A stretch of 64,000 nucleotides of DNA from NCBI RefSeq assembly GCF_018417535.1, contig NZ_CP070978.1, forward strand, positions 2,728,001 to 2,792,000, read 5' to 3'. The DNA is from Burkholderia pyrrocinia. GTDB lineage: Bacteria > Pseudomonadota > Gammaproteobacteria > Burkholderiales > Burkholderiaceae. The first letter of the stretch is position 1. Every line of letters begins with the position of its first letter. A model generated the notes under the pieces. The model made no database searches. It saw nothing but the letters and a program-made list of their open reading frames with translations, and was not told the origin of the DNA. Below, one piece after another: positions 8,828-18,057 of the stretch. Made by a program: the position numbers and the translations under genes.

Positions 8828-9703
8828 GTGGAATTACTGAACGACATGGCGCTGTTCGTGGAGGTCGTGAAGGCGAAGGGCTTTCGCAGTGCGGCCGACG
8901 CGCTGGGCATGCCGAATTCGACGCTGTCGCGGCGGATCGGCGCGCTGGAAAAGGCGATCGGCTTGCGGCTGCTGCATCGCACGACGCGCCGGATCGAGCT
9001 CACGGAGGCCGGGCAACTGTATTTCGAGCGCTGCAAGCGCATCGTCGACGAGGCGCGGCTCGCGCACGAGCAGCTCGGCGAACTGCTGGCCGAACCGGCG
9101 GGCGTGCTGCGCGCGTCGTTTCCGGTCGATTTTGCGGTGATCTACCTGACGCCGCTGATCGTCGAATTCGCGAACCGCTACCCGAAGCTGACGTTCGATT
9201 TCGAGCTGACGTCACGGCGCGTCGATCTGGTGAGCGAGCCGTTCGACGTCGCGATCCGTATCGGCGAATCGGCGGATTCGCAACTCGTCGCGCGGCGGCT
9301 CGCCACGTTCCGCAATCATCTGTATGCGTCGCCGCGCTATCTCGAGCGCTCGGGCGAGCCGCGCGAGCCTGACGACCTGAAGCAGCATCAGTGCCTGAGC
9401 GTGCAGCGCGTCGATGCGTGGACGCTGCATGACGGCGCGCGGGAGGTCGAGGTGCCGGTGGGCGGGCGGTTCGTCGTGAACAGCGTCGGCATGATCCGGC
9501 AACTGGCCGTGCACGGTGCGGGGATTATCCAGATGACGGAGGAAATTGTGGCCGACGACGTGGCCGCAGGAAGGTTGCGTCGCGTGCTGCCCGGATGGGA
9601 GGGCACGCCGGTTCCCGTCTACGCGATGACGGAAACGCGCTTGCTGCCCGCGAAGACGCAGATTTTCATCGAGTTTCTGCGCGCGCACTTTGCGCAGGCG
9701 TGA
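8828..9703 (+). CDS. LysR family transcriptional regulator
   Basis: LysR-type regulator, 291 aa. The N-terminal winged helix-turn-helix covers about residues 1-60 (FRSAADALGMPNSTLSRRIG), followed by a periplasmic-binding-protein-like effector domain. I chose GTG at 8828 because GGAG lies 8 bases upstream; GTG at 8822 is too close to that site and the next ATG is at 8846. The divergent ene-reductase gene is the obvious target, and two TGGAT/ATCCA dyads lie between them. The effector is not evident from sequence. Confidence 0.88.
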   Translation: MELLNDMALFVEVVKAKGFRSAADALGMPNSTLSRRIGALEKAIGLRLLHRTTRRIELTEAGQLYFERCKRIVDEARLAHEQLGELLAEPAGVLRASFPVDFAVIYLTPLIVEFANRYPKLTFDFELTSRRVDLVSEPFDVAIRIGESADSQLVARRLATFRNHLYASPRYLERSGEPREPDDLKQHQCLSVQRVDAWTLHDGAREVEVPVGGRFVVNSVGMIRQLAVHGAGIIQMTEEIVADDVAAGRLRRVLPGWEGTPVPVYAMTETRLLPAKTQIFIEFLRAHFAQA

Positions 9704-9733
9704 CATCCGGCGGCGCGGGCATCCGGGCGCCGG

Positions 9734-10144
9734 TCAGTTGTGCGCAGGTTGCGGCGCGTTCCCCTGCGCTTCCCATTTTTTCAGGATGCGCACGCGCGCC
9801 TGGCCGAAGTCGACCCAGCAGTTCATCCATGCGTCGTCCGGAATCATCTGCTGCGGATTGGCGGTCTTTACGTAATTGCAGGTGTCGCTCGCGAAGCCGA
9901 GCCAGCTCGCCTGCGATTTTGCGAGCTGTTTCGCGGCATCGGGGTTGCGTTGCCGGGTCTTGCGTTCGAGCGACCGGTACGCGCGCTCCACTTCCTGATT
10001 GCTGTTGTCGACGATGCAGTTTCGCACCGCGTCCATCGTCGGCCCCTGCTGTTCGCAATCGACCGCGGCGAACGCGGACGCAGCGCCGCTCGCCAGCGCG
10101 GCGACGGCGAGAAGGCGGGCAGCGTGTCGGATTGCGTAGCGCAT
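9734..10144 (-). CDS. LprI-like (DUF1311) secreted protein
   Basis: 136-aa protein with an N-terminal signal peptide (about residues 1-27, cleavage near AFA) and a domain resembling the lysozyme-inhibitor LprI N-terminal family. The conserved pattern is a Cys-containing start (DCEQQGPTMDAVRNC), a central helical segment with RSLERKTRQRNPDAAKQLAKSQ, and further Cys residues (DTCNYV, NCWVDF) that may form disulfides. The ATG at 10144 is chosen over an upstream TTG. It is convergent with the lysR gene and 40 bases downstream of a lytic transglycosylase on the same strand, so a cell-envelope role is plausible. Confidence 0.75.
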   Translation of the reverse strand: MRYAIRHAARLLAVAALASGAASAFAAVDCEQQGPTMDAVRNCIVDNSNQEVERAYRSLERKTRQRNPDAAKQLAKSQASWLGFASDTCNYVKTANPQQMIPDDAWMNCWVDFGQARVRILKKWEAQGNAPQPAHN

Positions 10145-10184
10145 GCGCAGGACAAGTCGCAAAAGGGGGAGTGCGCGGTCGCGC

Positions 10185-10862
10185 TTACCGCGTGTTGCGA
10201 GCCGACGTCGATGTCGACGACGATTCGCTGACCGGCACCATCCGTGCCTTCGTGTCGTTCGCGGCTTTCCCGGCTTTCGCGTCGTCGTCGGGTTCGAGCA
10301 CGAACCGGAACGAATCGACCCGCTGCATCACCTTTGCCGCATACGCGTTCGAACCGCCATAGCTCTTCAGCCCGGCCTGCACGTTGCCGCCGGCTGCCTT
10401 CACATAGCCCGACAGGATCGCGGAGCCGGCTTCGACGTTCGCGTTCGGCTCGGTCAGATCCTTCACGTTGCGCAGCAGGCCGCGATGCGCGGCCGGTACG
10501 ACCTGCATCAGCCCCGTCGCGCCGTGCTGGCCGCGCGCCTTTTCCTGGAAGCGCGATTCGATCGAAATGATGGCGTAAACGAGTGCCGGCGGCAGTGAAT
10601 ATTTCGTCGCAGTAACGCTCACGATATCGGCGAGCTTCGCGGCCCGTTCCTTCGCGACGCCGAACTTCTTCGTCAGGTAGGACGTGATGCGGCGGTTTTC
10701 TTCGTTCGGCTGATCGTTGGCGTTGGCGAGTGGCGCGGATGCGACGGACGGTGCCGATGCGGCCGCTTCGGGCGCGGATGCAGGCAGCGCGGGCACTTGC
10801 TGCGCCGATGCCTGTTGCGCGATGCCGAGCGAAAGCACGATCAGCCAGAGAAACCGTCGCAT
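10185..10862 (-). CDS. lytic transglycosylase (SLT family)
   Basis: 225-aa secreted lytic transglycosylase, which cleaves the MurNAc-GlcNAc bond of peptidoglycan. The signal peptide MRRFLWLIVLSLGIAQQASA is followed by an Ala/Pro/Ser linker. The catalytic domain covers about residues 70-190, with the SIESRF motif carrying the catalytic Glu, then GATGLMQVVPAAH and the later LKSYGGSNAYAAKV segment (family AYNAG-like motif, here YGGS). The C-terminal tail is Ser/Thr-rich. The ATG at 10862 gives a clean signal peptide; longer upstream frames run through the promoter region. Confidence 0.88.
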   Translation of the reverse strand: MRRFLWLIVLSLGIAQQASAQQVPALPASAPEAAASAPSVASAPLANANDQPNEENRRITSYLTKKFGVAKERAAKLADIVSVTATKYSLPPALVYAIISIESRFQEKARGQHGATGLMQVVPAAHRGLLRNVKDLTEPNANVEAGSAILSGYVKAAGGNVQAGLKSYGGSNAYAAKVMQRVDSFRFVLEPDDDAKAGKAANDTKARMVPVSESSSTSTSARNTR

Positions 10863-11082
10863 GGTGGAATGCTGGGAAATGTGAGGCGCATAGTATATCG
10901 GCCAATCGTCACCGGTGGTCGAGCGCCGGCTCGAATGAAAGCGACGTGTAGGCTTGTGTCGGTCTGCGATGATCGACGGGCCGATCGTTGCATGGACACG
11001 CATCGGAGTCCGGATAAATGTCACCGTCGGTTCCGGGATCGTATCCTCATTTCCCCGTGCACGGGAAAGCGACGCGAACCGC

Positions 11083-11871
11083 CTACGCCCTCCGCGCGGT
11101 CGCCCTCCGCGCAATCGCGCCGATCGCGTCGCTGACGAGCACCGCGAGCAGCCCGACGATCACGCCGCCTTGCAGCACGAACGCGGTGTTCGACGTCTGC
11201 AGGCCCGCGATGATCACGTCGCCGAGCCCGCGCGCGGCGACCGTCGAGCCGATCGTCGCGGTGCCGAGATTGATCACGACCGCGAGCCGGATCCCGTTGA
11301 CGATCACCGGAAACGCGAGCGGCAGCTCGACCGACACCAGCTGCTGCCAGCCGCTCATTCCCATCCCGCGCGCGGCATCGACGACGTCGCGCGGCACGTC
11401 TTCGAGCCCTGCAATCGTGCTTTCGAAAATCGGCAGGAGCCCGTACAACACGAGCGCGATCAGCACGGGTTTCGATCCGAAGCCGACGGCCGGCACCGCG
11501 AGCGCGAGCACCGCGACCGGCGGGAAGGTCTGGCCGATGTCGACGACGCTGCGCGCGACCGGCAGGAAATCCGTGCCGGCCGGCCGCGTGACGAAGATGC
11601 CGGCTGCGACCGCGACAATCGTGCCGATCAGGCTCGACAGCGCGACCGTGCCGAGATGCGCGAGCGTGAGGTCGAGCAGGCTCGCGCGATCGTAGATGAC
11701 GGGCGCGCCGTTGTCCGAGAACGGCGCGAACAGCCCCTGCAGCCATGCGGGGCGCAACAGCAGCACGAGCAGCAGCGCGAGCGCAGCAGCCCGCGCCGCG
11801 AACGCGGGAAGGCTGCGGGGAAGGGGCGAACGCGATGGCCGCGCGCCGCGCGTTGCATCCGGCGTCGTCAT
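11083..11871 (-). CDS. yehW: osmolyte ABC transporter permease (YehW-like)
   Basis: 262-aa inner-membrane permease of the OpuC/ProW type with about five to six hydrophobic segments and the permease loop DAARGMGMSGWQQLVSVELPLAFPVIVNGIR (read in parts), which contacts the ATPase. It is the last gene of a four-gene operon in the E. coli order yehZ-yehY-yehX-yehW and overlaps yehX by four bases. The system imports glycine betaine-type solutes in other bacteria, generally with low affinity. Confidence 0.88.
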   Translation of the reverse strand: MTTPDATRGARPSRSPLPRSLPAFAARAAALALLLVLLLRPAWLQGLFAPFSDNGAPVIYDRASLLDLTLAHLGTVALSSLIGTIVAVAAGIFVTRPAGTDFLPVARSVVDIGQTFPPVAVLALAVPAVGFGSKPVLIALVLYGLLPIFESTIAGLEDVPRDVVDAARGMGMSGWQQLVSVELPLAFPVIVNGIRLAVVINLGTATIGSTVAARGLGDVIIAGLQTSNTAFVLQGGVIVGLLAVLVSDAIGAIARRATARRA

Positions 11872-12815
11872 GCAGGCTTCCTCGCATGCGCGCGGATCGC
11901 ATCGAGCGTGATGCGCCGCGCGCCGGGTTCGTTGCGTCCGCCACCATCGTCGACGGGCAGCGCATCGACACCGCGCCATAGCAGCTCGGACACCGCATCG
12001 CGCAGCGTGCGCGTCGCGGCGATCGGTTCGCCGTCGGCATGACCGGGTTCGGCTACCGCGTCGATCGGCGTCAGCGCGAGCAGGCGCAGCGGCCGGTCGA
12101 CGCCCGCGACGAGCTGTTCGACGACGCCGGCCGCCGGTTTGCCGAGAATCTCGGCCGGCGGCGCGACCTGCAGCAGCCGTCCGCCGTCCATCACCGCGAT
12201 CGTGTCGCCGAGCTTGAGCGCTTCCTCGATATCGTGCGTGACGATCACGACCGTGATGCCGAGGCGGCGCTGCAACTCAAACAGGTCGTCCTGCGCCTTG
12301 CCGCGAATGATCGGATCGAGCGCGCCGAACGGTTCGTCCATCAGCAGCATCGCGGGCTCGGCCGCGAGCGCGCGTGCGACGCCGACGCGCTGCTGCTGGC
12401 CGCCCGACAGTTCGTGCGGCAGCTTGTCCGCGAATTCGGCCGGCGCGAGATGGAACAGTTCGAGCAGTTCGTTCACGCGCGCGCCGATGCGATCGGACGG
12501 CCAGCCGAGCAGGCGCGGCACGGTCGCGATGTTGCGTGCGACGCTCCAGTGCGGAAACAGCCCGTGCCCCTGGATCGCATAACCGATGCCGCGCCGAAGC
12601 TGCTCGGGCGCGACACTCGCCGTATCGACGCCGTCGATGCGGATCGTGCCGCTGGTGGGCGCGATCAGCCGGTTGATCATGCGCAGCAGCGTCGACTTGC
12701 CGCTGCCCGATGCGCCGACGAGCGCGGTGATCGTGCCGCGCTTCATCGTCAGCGAGACGTCGTCGACGGCGACGACGTCGCCGAAGCGTTTGCCGACCCG
12801 TTCGATCTCGATCAT
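11868..12815 (-). CDS. yehX: osmolyte ABC transporter ATP-binding protein (YehX-like)
   Basis: 315-aa ATPase of a quaternary-amine type ABC importer. Walker A is GASGSGKST near residue 35, the Q-loop lies in GYAIQGHGLFPHW, the signature is LSGGQQQR, Walker B is AMLLMDEPFGALD, and the switch His is in VTHD. After about residue 235 the C-terminus continues for some 80 residues with CBS-like character (ALTPIDAVAEPGH...TLRDAVSELLWRGVDALPV), as in other members. The start overlaps the upstream permease stop by four bases and the stop overlaps yehW likewise. Confidence 0.93.
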   Translation of the reverse strand: MIEIERVGKRFGDVVAVDDVSLTMKRGTITALVGASGSGKSTLLRMINRLIAPTSGTIRIDGVDTASVAPEQLRRGIGYAIQGHGLFPHWSVARNIATVPRLLGWPSDRIGARVNELLELFHLAPAEFADKLPHELSGGQQQRVGVARALAAEPAMLLMDEPFGALDPIIRGKAQDDLFELQRRLGITVVIVTHDIEEALKLGDTIAVMDGGRLLQVAPPAEILGKPAAGVVEQLVAGVDRPLRLLALTPIDAVAEPGHADGEPIAATRTLRDAVSELLWRGVDALPVDDGGGRNEPGARRITLDAIRAHARKPA

Positions 12816-13990
12816 CCTGCACGCCCCTTCGCGAGCGACGTCGCGGCTTCGAACACGACGGCGGCCGCCAGTGCGAGCGCGATCGTCGGGATCGCGCCGA
12901 GCAGCACGAGATCGGCGGCCGATTGCCCGATCCCCTGGAAGATGAAGGTGCCGAACCCGCCGCCGCCGATCAGCGCGGCGACCGCGGTCAGGCCGATGTT
13001 CTGCACGAGCACGATGCGCACGCCGCTCAGGATCACCGGCAGCGCGAGCACCAGGTCGACGCGCAGCAGCCGCTGCGCGCGCGTCATGCCCATCGCGCGC
13101 GCCGCTTCGGTCACATGCGGCGGCACTTGCCCAAGCCCGACCACGACGCTCGATGCGATCGGCAGCAGCGAATACAGGAACAGCGCGAGCACGGCCGGCG
13201 CGACGCCGATCCCGCGGATGCCGAGCGCGGCCGCGAGCGGCACGTGTGCGGCAAGCAGGCCGAGCGGCGCCATCATCAGCCCGTACATCGCGATGCTCGG
13301 GATCGTCTGCACGATATTGAGCACGGGCATTGCGACGGTCCGCACCGCCGCGACGCGCGCGCATGCGATGCCGAGCGGCACACCCGCGACGAGCGCGGCG
13401 GCGACCGAGCCGCCCGCGAGCGATACGTGCCGGATCGCTTCGCGCCAGAAATCGTCGCTGCGCACCGCGTATTCGCGCATCACGGAAAGGCCGTCCCACC
13501 AGCCGCTCGCGAGCGGCACCGAGATCGCTGCAATCGCGACGACGAGCGCGACGAGGCGCCGCCACGGGCCGAACGCGAGCCGCGCGAGCGCGTCGGCGAC
13601 GAGCACGGCCCATGCGAACAACAGCAGCCAGACACCGGCGGCGGGCGACACGCGCGCGAGCATGTCGTCGGGCGCGACGACGTGCGTCGCCGCTGCACCG
13701 ACCGCATACGCGAGCGTCGCGAGCCACGTGCAGCCTGCCGCGAGCCGCCACGCGGGGCGGCTCGCCGTCATCGCCCACAGTGCGCCGACGCTCCACAGCG
13801 CGGCGAGCGCAGCGCCCTGCACCGCAGGCAGCGCGGCGAACACCGACAGATCGGCGCCGGCCGCGATCCGGTTCGGTCGCAGCACCGAGAATGGCAGGCC
13901 GAGCACGGCGACGATCGTCAGTACCCCGATCAGGATGCCGACCTTGTCGGGTGTCACGCGCCGCGCGGACGCCGCCGCGCGACCCGTCAT
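12812..13990 (-). CDS. yehY: osmolyte ABC transporter permease (YehY-like)
   Basis: 392-aa permease, longer than YehW because of an N-terminal half with about four extra hydrophobic segments, the same layout as E. coli YehY (385 aa). The transport domain occupies about residues 170-390, with the coupling loop EAARAMGMTRAQRLLRVDL near residue 290. The ATG overlaps the yehZ stop (ATGA) and the stop overlaps yehX, so all four genes are tightly coupled. Confidence 0.9.
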   Translation of the reverse strand: MTGRAAASARRVTPDKVGILIGVLTIVAVLGLPFSVLRPNRIAAGADLSVFAALPAVQGAALAALWSVGALWAMTASRPAWRLAAGCTWLATLAYAVGAAATHVVAPDDMLARVSPAAGVWLLLFAWAVLVADALARLAFGPWRRLVALVVAIAAISVPLASGWWDGLSVMREYAVRSDDFWREAIRHVSLAGGSVAAALVAGVPLGIACARVAAVRTVAMPVLNIVQTIPSIAMYGLMMAPLGLLAAHVPLAAALGIRGIGVAPAVLALFLYSLLPIASSVVVGLGQVPPHVTEAARAMGMTRAQRLLRVDLVLALPVILSGVRIVLVQNIGLTAVAALIGGGGFGTFIFQGIGQSAADLVLLGAIPTIALALAAAVVFEAATSLAKGRAG

Positions 13991-14910
13991 TTAACGAAGC
14001 CCTTCGATTTCAGGTAGCTCTTCGCGACACCGGCCGCCGGCTCGCCGTTGATCTGGATGCGTGCGTTCAGCGCCTGCAGCGTCTTCAGGTCGAGGCTCGC
14101 GAACACGGGCTTCAGGTAATCGGCGATCTGCGGATGCGCTTTCAGCACGGCTTCGCGGATCACGGGCGTCGGCGCGTAGACGGGCTGCACGTGCTTGTCG
14201 TCGTCGAGCACCGCGAGGCCGCTCGACGCGATGCCGCCGTCGGTGCCGTAGACCATCGCCGCATTCACGCCGTCGGTCTGGTTCGCGGCGGCCTTGATCG
14301 TCGCGGCCGTGTCGCCGCCGGACAGCACGACGAGCTGCTCGGGCTTCAGCTTGAAGCCGTATGCCTTCTCGAACGACGGCAGCGCGGACGCGCTGTTCAC
14401 GAATTCGGCCGACGCGGCGAGCTTCAGCTTGCCGCCGCCCGCGACCCACTTGCCGAAATCGGAGAAGGTCTTCAGGTGCTGCGCTTGCGCGACGGGTGCG
14501 AGCACGGCGACGCCCCATGTGTTGTTCGCGGGCGCCGGGGCGAGCCACACGAGATGGTTGGCCGTGTAGTCGAGCTGCTTCGCGGTGTCGTAGCCTTTCG
14601 CGGCGTCCTTCCAGACCGGATCGTCGGCCTTGTTGAAGAAGAACGCGGCATTGCCCGTGTATTCGGGATAGATGTCGATCTCGCCGCTCGTGAGCGCCTT
14701 GCGCACGATCGGCGTCGTGCCGAGCGCGATCTTTTCGGTGACCGGAATGCCGTGGGCTTTCAGCACCTGCGCGATGAGGCTGCCGAGCAGGTTGCCTTCG
14801 GTGTCGATCTTCGACGACACCACGACGGGCGTGTCGGCGTGCGCGCCGGGCGCGACGAGCGCGGCGGCGAACGCGAGGCCCAGGATCCGGGCGGGCAGGG
14901 CGAGCTTCAT
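13987..14910 (-). CDS. yehZ: osmolyte-binding periplasmic protein (YehZ/OsmF-like)
   Basis: 307-aa periplasmic substrate-binding protein of the OpuAC/OsmF family. The signal peptide is MKLALPARILGLAFAAALVAPGAHA. The mature part has SSKIDTEGNLLGSLIAQVL and the GEIDIYPEYTGNAAFFF segment typical of quaternary-amine binding proteins. The ATG at 14910 follows a GGAGA site and gives a proper signal peptide; the frame extends upstream without a better start. It is the first gene of yehZYXW. Confidence 0.92.
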   Translation of the reverse strand: MKLALPARILGLAFAAALVAPGAHADTPVVVSSKIDTEGNLLGSLIAQVLKAHGIPVTEKIALGTTPIVRKALTSGEIDIYPEYTGNAAFFFNKADDPVWKDAAKGYDTAKQLDYTANHLVWLAPAPANNTWGVAVLAPVAQAQHLKTFSDFGKWVAGGGKLKLAASAEFVNSASALPSFEKAYGFKLKPEQLVVLSGGDTAATIKAAANQTDGVNAAMVYGTDGGIASSGLAVLDDDKHVQPVYAPTPVIREAVLKAHPQIADYLKPVFASLDLKTLQALNARIQINGEPAAGVAKSYLKSKGFVK

Positions 14911-15074
14911 GAGCCAATCTCCAGGACGGGGGCGTACGCCGAAAGTTACTTGACTGAGCGGGCTTTGGCAAACCGCGTGCGGCGGCGTGCCCACAGCCCG
15001 CGTGGGGATAACCCGCATCCGTCACGCCGGCTTGTTACACTGAAATCCGTTCCCGCCTGCGGACAATTGCTGAC

Positions 15075-16004
15075 ATGAAGCCCGAGCTGCTGGTTCTCAT
15101 CGCATTGCGCGGCGACGCGCATCGCGAGATCGCCGCGTCGTTCGACGTGCGCTATGCCCCGACTCCCGAAGAACGCGAACGCGCGATCGCCGAATCCGGC
15201 GGCACGATTCGCGCGGTGCTGACCAACGGCAGCACGGGCCTCGCCGCTGCCGATATCGACCGGCTTCCGCAACTCACGTTCGTCAGCGCGCTCGGCGCCG
15301 GCTACGAGCATATCGACGTCGCGCATGCGAAGGCGCGCGGCATCACGGTCGTGACGGGCGCCGGTACCAACGACGATTGCGTCGCCGATCACGCGTTCGC
15401 GCTGCTGCTCGCGGCAGTGCGCGGCGTCGTGCGGCTCGATGCGAAAACCCGCGCGGGCGTGTGGCGCGAGGGGCTGCCGATGCCGCCGAACGTGTCGGGC
15501 AAGAAGCTCGGCATCGTCGGGCTCGGCAAGATCGGCGAGAAGTGCGCACGCCGCGCGGCCGGCTTCGACATCGAGATCGGTTATCACAACCGGTCGGCGA
15601 AGGACGTTCCTTACCGCTATTTCGACCGGCTCGACGCGCTCGCGCAGTGGGCCGATTTCCTGATCGTCGCGACGCCGGGCGGCGCGGGCACGCGGCACCT
15701 GATCGATCGCGCGGTGCTCGATGCGCTCGGCCCCGGCGGTTTTGTCGTCAACGTGTCGCGCGGCAGTGTTGTCGATACCGCTGCTTTGGCGGATGCGCTG
15801 CGCGAAGGGCGCATCGCGGGCGCGGGGCTCGATGTGTATGAAGGCGAGCCGGAGCCGCCGCGCGCGCTGACGGATCTCGACAGCGTCGTGCTGACGCCGC
15901 ACATGGGCGGCTGGTCGCCCGAGGCGCTCGATCGTTCGGTGCAGCAGTTTCTCGACAACGCTGCGCGGCATTTCGCGGGGCAGCCGGTGCTGACGCCCGT
16001 TTAA
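15075..16004 (+). CDS. D-2-hydroxyacid dehydrogenase
   Basis: 309-aa NAD(P)-dependent D-2-hydroxyacid dehydrogenase (glyoxylate/hydroxypyruvate or 2-ketogluconate reductase type). The nucleotide-binding motif GLGKIG lies at residues 149-154, the catalytic Arg in NVSRGS at 229, the catalytic Glu in YEGEPE at 258 and the catalytic His in LTPHMGG at 276. The family acts in the cytosol on short 2-oxoacids; the substrate here cannot be read from sequence. Transcribed divergently from yehZ across a 164-base gap; a TACACT -10-like element lies near 15040. Confidence 0.9.
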   Translation: MKPELLVLIALRGDAHREIAASFDVRYAPTPEERERAIAESGGTIRAVLTNGSTGLAAADIDRLPQLTFVSALGAGYEHIDVAHAKARGITVVTGAGTNDDCVADHAFALLLAAVRGVVRLDAKTRAGVWREGLPMPPNVSGKKLGIVGLGKIGEKCARRAAGFDIEIGYHNRSAKDVPYRYFDRLDALAQWADFLIVATPGGAGTRHLIDRAVLDALGPGGFVVNVSRGSVVDTAALADALREGRIAGAGLDVYEGEPEPPRALTDLDSVVLTPHMGGWSPEALDRSVQQFLDNAARHFAGQPVLTPV

Positions 16005-16041
16005 GTCACGGTTGAATCAGGTTTTGCGGCGATCAGGCAGT

Positions 16042-16084
16042 GCGGACGGCGGCCGATGTCGAAGAGACATCGGTCGCCGTCCGC
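16042..16084. terminator. strong hairpin between convergent genes
   Basis: 19-bp stem (16042-16060 with 16066-16084) closed by the loop GAAGA, with one G-T wobble. It lies between the dehydrogenase and the S15 hydrolase genes, which converge. No T-run follows on either strand, so it is probably a bidirectional hairpin. Confidence 0.75.
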
Positions 16085-16104
16085 CTTGAGTCACACGCGC
16101 CCGC

Positions 16105-18057
16105 TCAGGACGAAACCAGCGGCACCGTCACCGACGTGCCGGCCGGATCGAGCGTCAGACCCGTGCCCGGTGTCGGCCGCAGCGTTGCCTCGTTGTCGCT
16201 GGACAGGACGACAAGACCCAGCCGATGGCCGGCTTCGAGCCTGTAGTCGCGCGGCATGAACGTCAGCTTCAGGTCGTACGGCATCCCTGGCAGCACGGGT
16301 TCCGACAGCCACTCGGACAGCCGGTTGCGCGGGTCGGTCCATGCGCGCGTGACGATCGTCGCCGTGCCGTCCGGTGCGCGGTCGACCAGCAGCGCCGTCA
16401 CGTTGGCCGTACCCGTGAAGGTCAGCCTGACACGTGCCGTTGCGGTGCCGGACAATCGCGTCGCGGCCGTGAGCGGCGCGCTCTCGAAGCGGCTGCGGTT
16501 TTCGCCGGTCGGCGCGTTCGCCAGCGTGAGTGCGGTAATGCGTGCATCGTCGGTGAAGCGTGCGAGCGGGCCGCCGGTCGGCATCCGCAGCAGCGTGCCG
16601 GTGCCCGTACCGTCGCCGCCCGCGAAATACGAAACCGGCGTCGCATGGCGCGCGGCCCAGTCGGCTTCCTTCAGCAGCTTGCCGTCCGCCTGCTCGATCA
16701 CCGCGCGCGGATCGCGTTCGACGCCGTTGTCAAAGCCGATCAGGTAGCGCGTAAACCACCGGTTCACCTCCGCGGTCCACGCGTCGGCCATCGCCGGCAC
16801 GCGGGTCGGATCGGTGTGTTTCAGGCGATGCAGCCAAAGCTGCGTCGGCACGCCCTGGCGCCGCATCGCGAGATACCACGACGTCGACTGGTCGACGCGC
16901 ACGTTGTCGTCGGTCAGCCCCTGCGCGACGAGCGCCGGCGCGACCGCGAACGCGGTCGGGATGTCGCGCGCGGCCCAGAACGGCGAATAGTCGCCGGTCG
17001 TGCGGTCCTCCTTCTGCAACGATTCGTCGATCAGGTGCGTGCAGCGCTCCGGATGCGCGTTCGTCAGCAGCGCCTTGATATATACGTCGACATCCTCGCC
17101 CTGATAGCCTTCCGGCGCGCGCACGAGCCCGCCCGAGCGGTAATAGCCGTACATGTTCGACAGGCCGGCGACCGGCACGATCGCATCGAGCCCGCGCGTG
17201 CGCAGGCTCGCGACCATCTTCGGCAGCGTGCCGTCGTACGACACGCCGTACATGCCGACGTGGCCCGTCGACCAGTTCGCGACGACCGTCTTGCCGCTTG
17301 CGTCCTTCGCGGTTGCGTCGCGGCCGAGCCAGCGGATCACCGACGCCATCGCGACCGATTCGTCGCGCGTGAGGATCGTCGGGCAGCCGTCCGAGCCGGC
17401 GGTGCCGAGCGAATCCGCGTAGACGATCGTGAAGCCGCGCGGCACGAAATAGCCTTCGATCCACGAGCGCCCGGCGGCGGCCGCTTCGAGTTGCTGCAGC
17501 ATCCGCGTCTGCGGCGCGGCGGCCATGATGCGCGCGGACGTCGATGCCGACGCGGCTGCGTTCGCGGCCGGATGCGGCGTGCCGTCGAGCTCGACGTCGA
17601 CGTCGTGGTTCGGGCTGTCGGCGAGCCCCGCGTAGTACGGGCTCGCGAGCACGATGACGGGCGTGCGTGCGCCGTTCGCGGTTTCGGCCGGGCGCACGAT
17701 ACGCACGTGGATGCGGTCGCGTGTGCCGTCGCCGTCGGAATCGACCGGCGTGTCGACCCACGCGTTCTCCTCGATCGTGCCGCCCGACAGCGACGGCTGC
17801 ACCTGGCCGTTCGCGATCACGGGCCGGTAGCGTCCGCCGCTGGCCGGATTGGCGTACGGGACGCCGGACGGCGAAATGCGTGACGCCAGCGACTGCGTAT
17901 CGGCCGCCGACGCGGCGGCCCCCTCCTGTTGGCCCTGCGCGAGCGCTGACGCACCCGCCACGCTGCCGCCGTCGTCGCCGCCGCAGGCGGCGAGCGTCGT
18001 GGCCGCAACGAGCGCGGGAAGCCACGCGCGCCGCAATCCGGTTCGATGAATGTTCAT
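16105..18057 (-). CDS. S15-family (X-Pro dipeptidyl-peptidase/CocE-like) lipoprotein hydrolase
   Basis: 650-aa alpha/beta hydrolase of the X-Pro dipeptidyl-peptidase / CocE-NonD group. The N-terminus has a lipobox (TTLAAC, Cys25), so it is probably lipid-anchored in the envelope; an Ala/Gln/Gly-rich linker follows. The catalytic nucleophile motif is GVSYDG, preceded by GHVGMY, with VASVIRWLGRD upstream. The C-terminal jelly-roll domain of the family covers about the last 200 residues (RFESAPLTAATRLSG onward). The ATG at 18057 gives the lipobox; no closer alternative is better. The substrate (proline-ending peptides or esters) is not evident. Confidence 0.85.
   Translation of the reverse strand: MNIHRTGLRRAWLPALVAATTLAACGGDDGGSVAGASALAQGQQEGAAASAADTQSLASRISPSGVPYANPASGGRYRPVIANGQVQPSLSGGTIEENAWVDTPVDSDGDGTRDRIHVRIVRPAETANGARTPVIVLASPYYAGLADSPNHDVDVELDGTPHPAANAAASASTSARIMAAAPQTRMLQQLEAAAAGRSWIEGYFVPRGFTIVYADSLGTAGSDGCPTILTRDESVAMASVIRWLGRDATAKDASGKTVVANWSTGHVGMYGVSYDGTLPKMVASLRTRGLDAIVPVAGLSNMYGYYRSGGLVRAPEGYQGEDVDVYIKALLTNAHPERCTHLIDESLQKEDRTTGDYSPFWAARDIPTAFAVAPALVAQGLTDDNVRVDQSTSWYLAMRRQGVPTQLWLHRLKHTDPTRVPAMADAWTAEVNRWFTRYLIGFDNGVERDPRAVIEQADGKLLKEADWAARHATPVSYFAGGDGTGTGTLLRMPTGGPLARFTDDARITALTLANAPTGENRSRFESAPLTAATRLSGTATARVRLTFTGTANVTALLVDRAPDGTATIVTRAWTDPRNRLSEWLSEPVLPGMPYDLKLTFMPRDYRLEAGHRLGLVVLSSDNEATLRPTPGTGLTLDPAGTSVTVPLVSS

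Noticed and set aside
8658..9042. Upstream extension of the ene-reductase into the lysR gene
   Set aside because: It would run antisense through the regulator's HTH and promoter; family members begin at 8658.
16042..16084. Hairpin considered as an integron attC site or REP element
   Set aside because: No integrase, no cassette structure, and only one copy; position between convergent genes fits a terminator.
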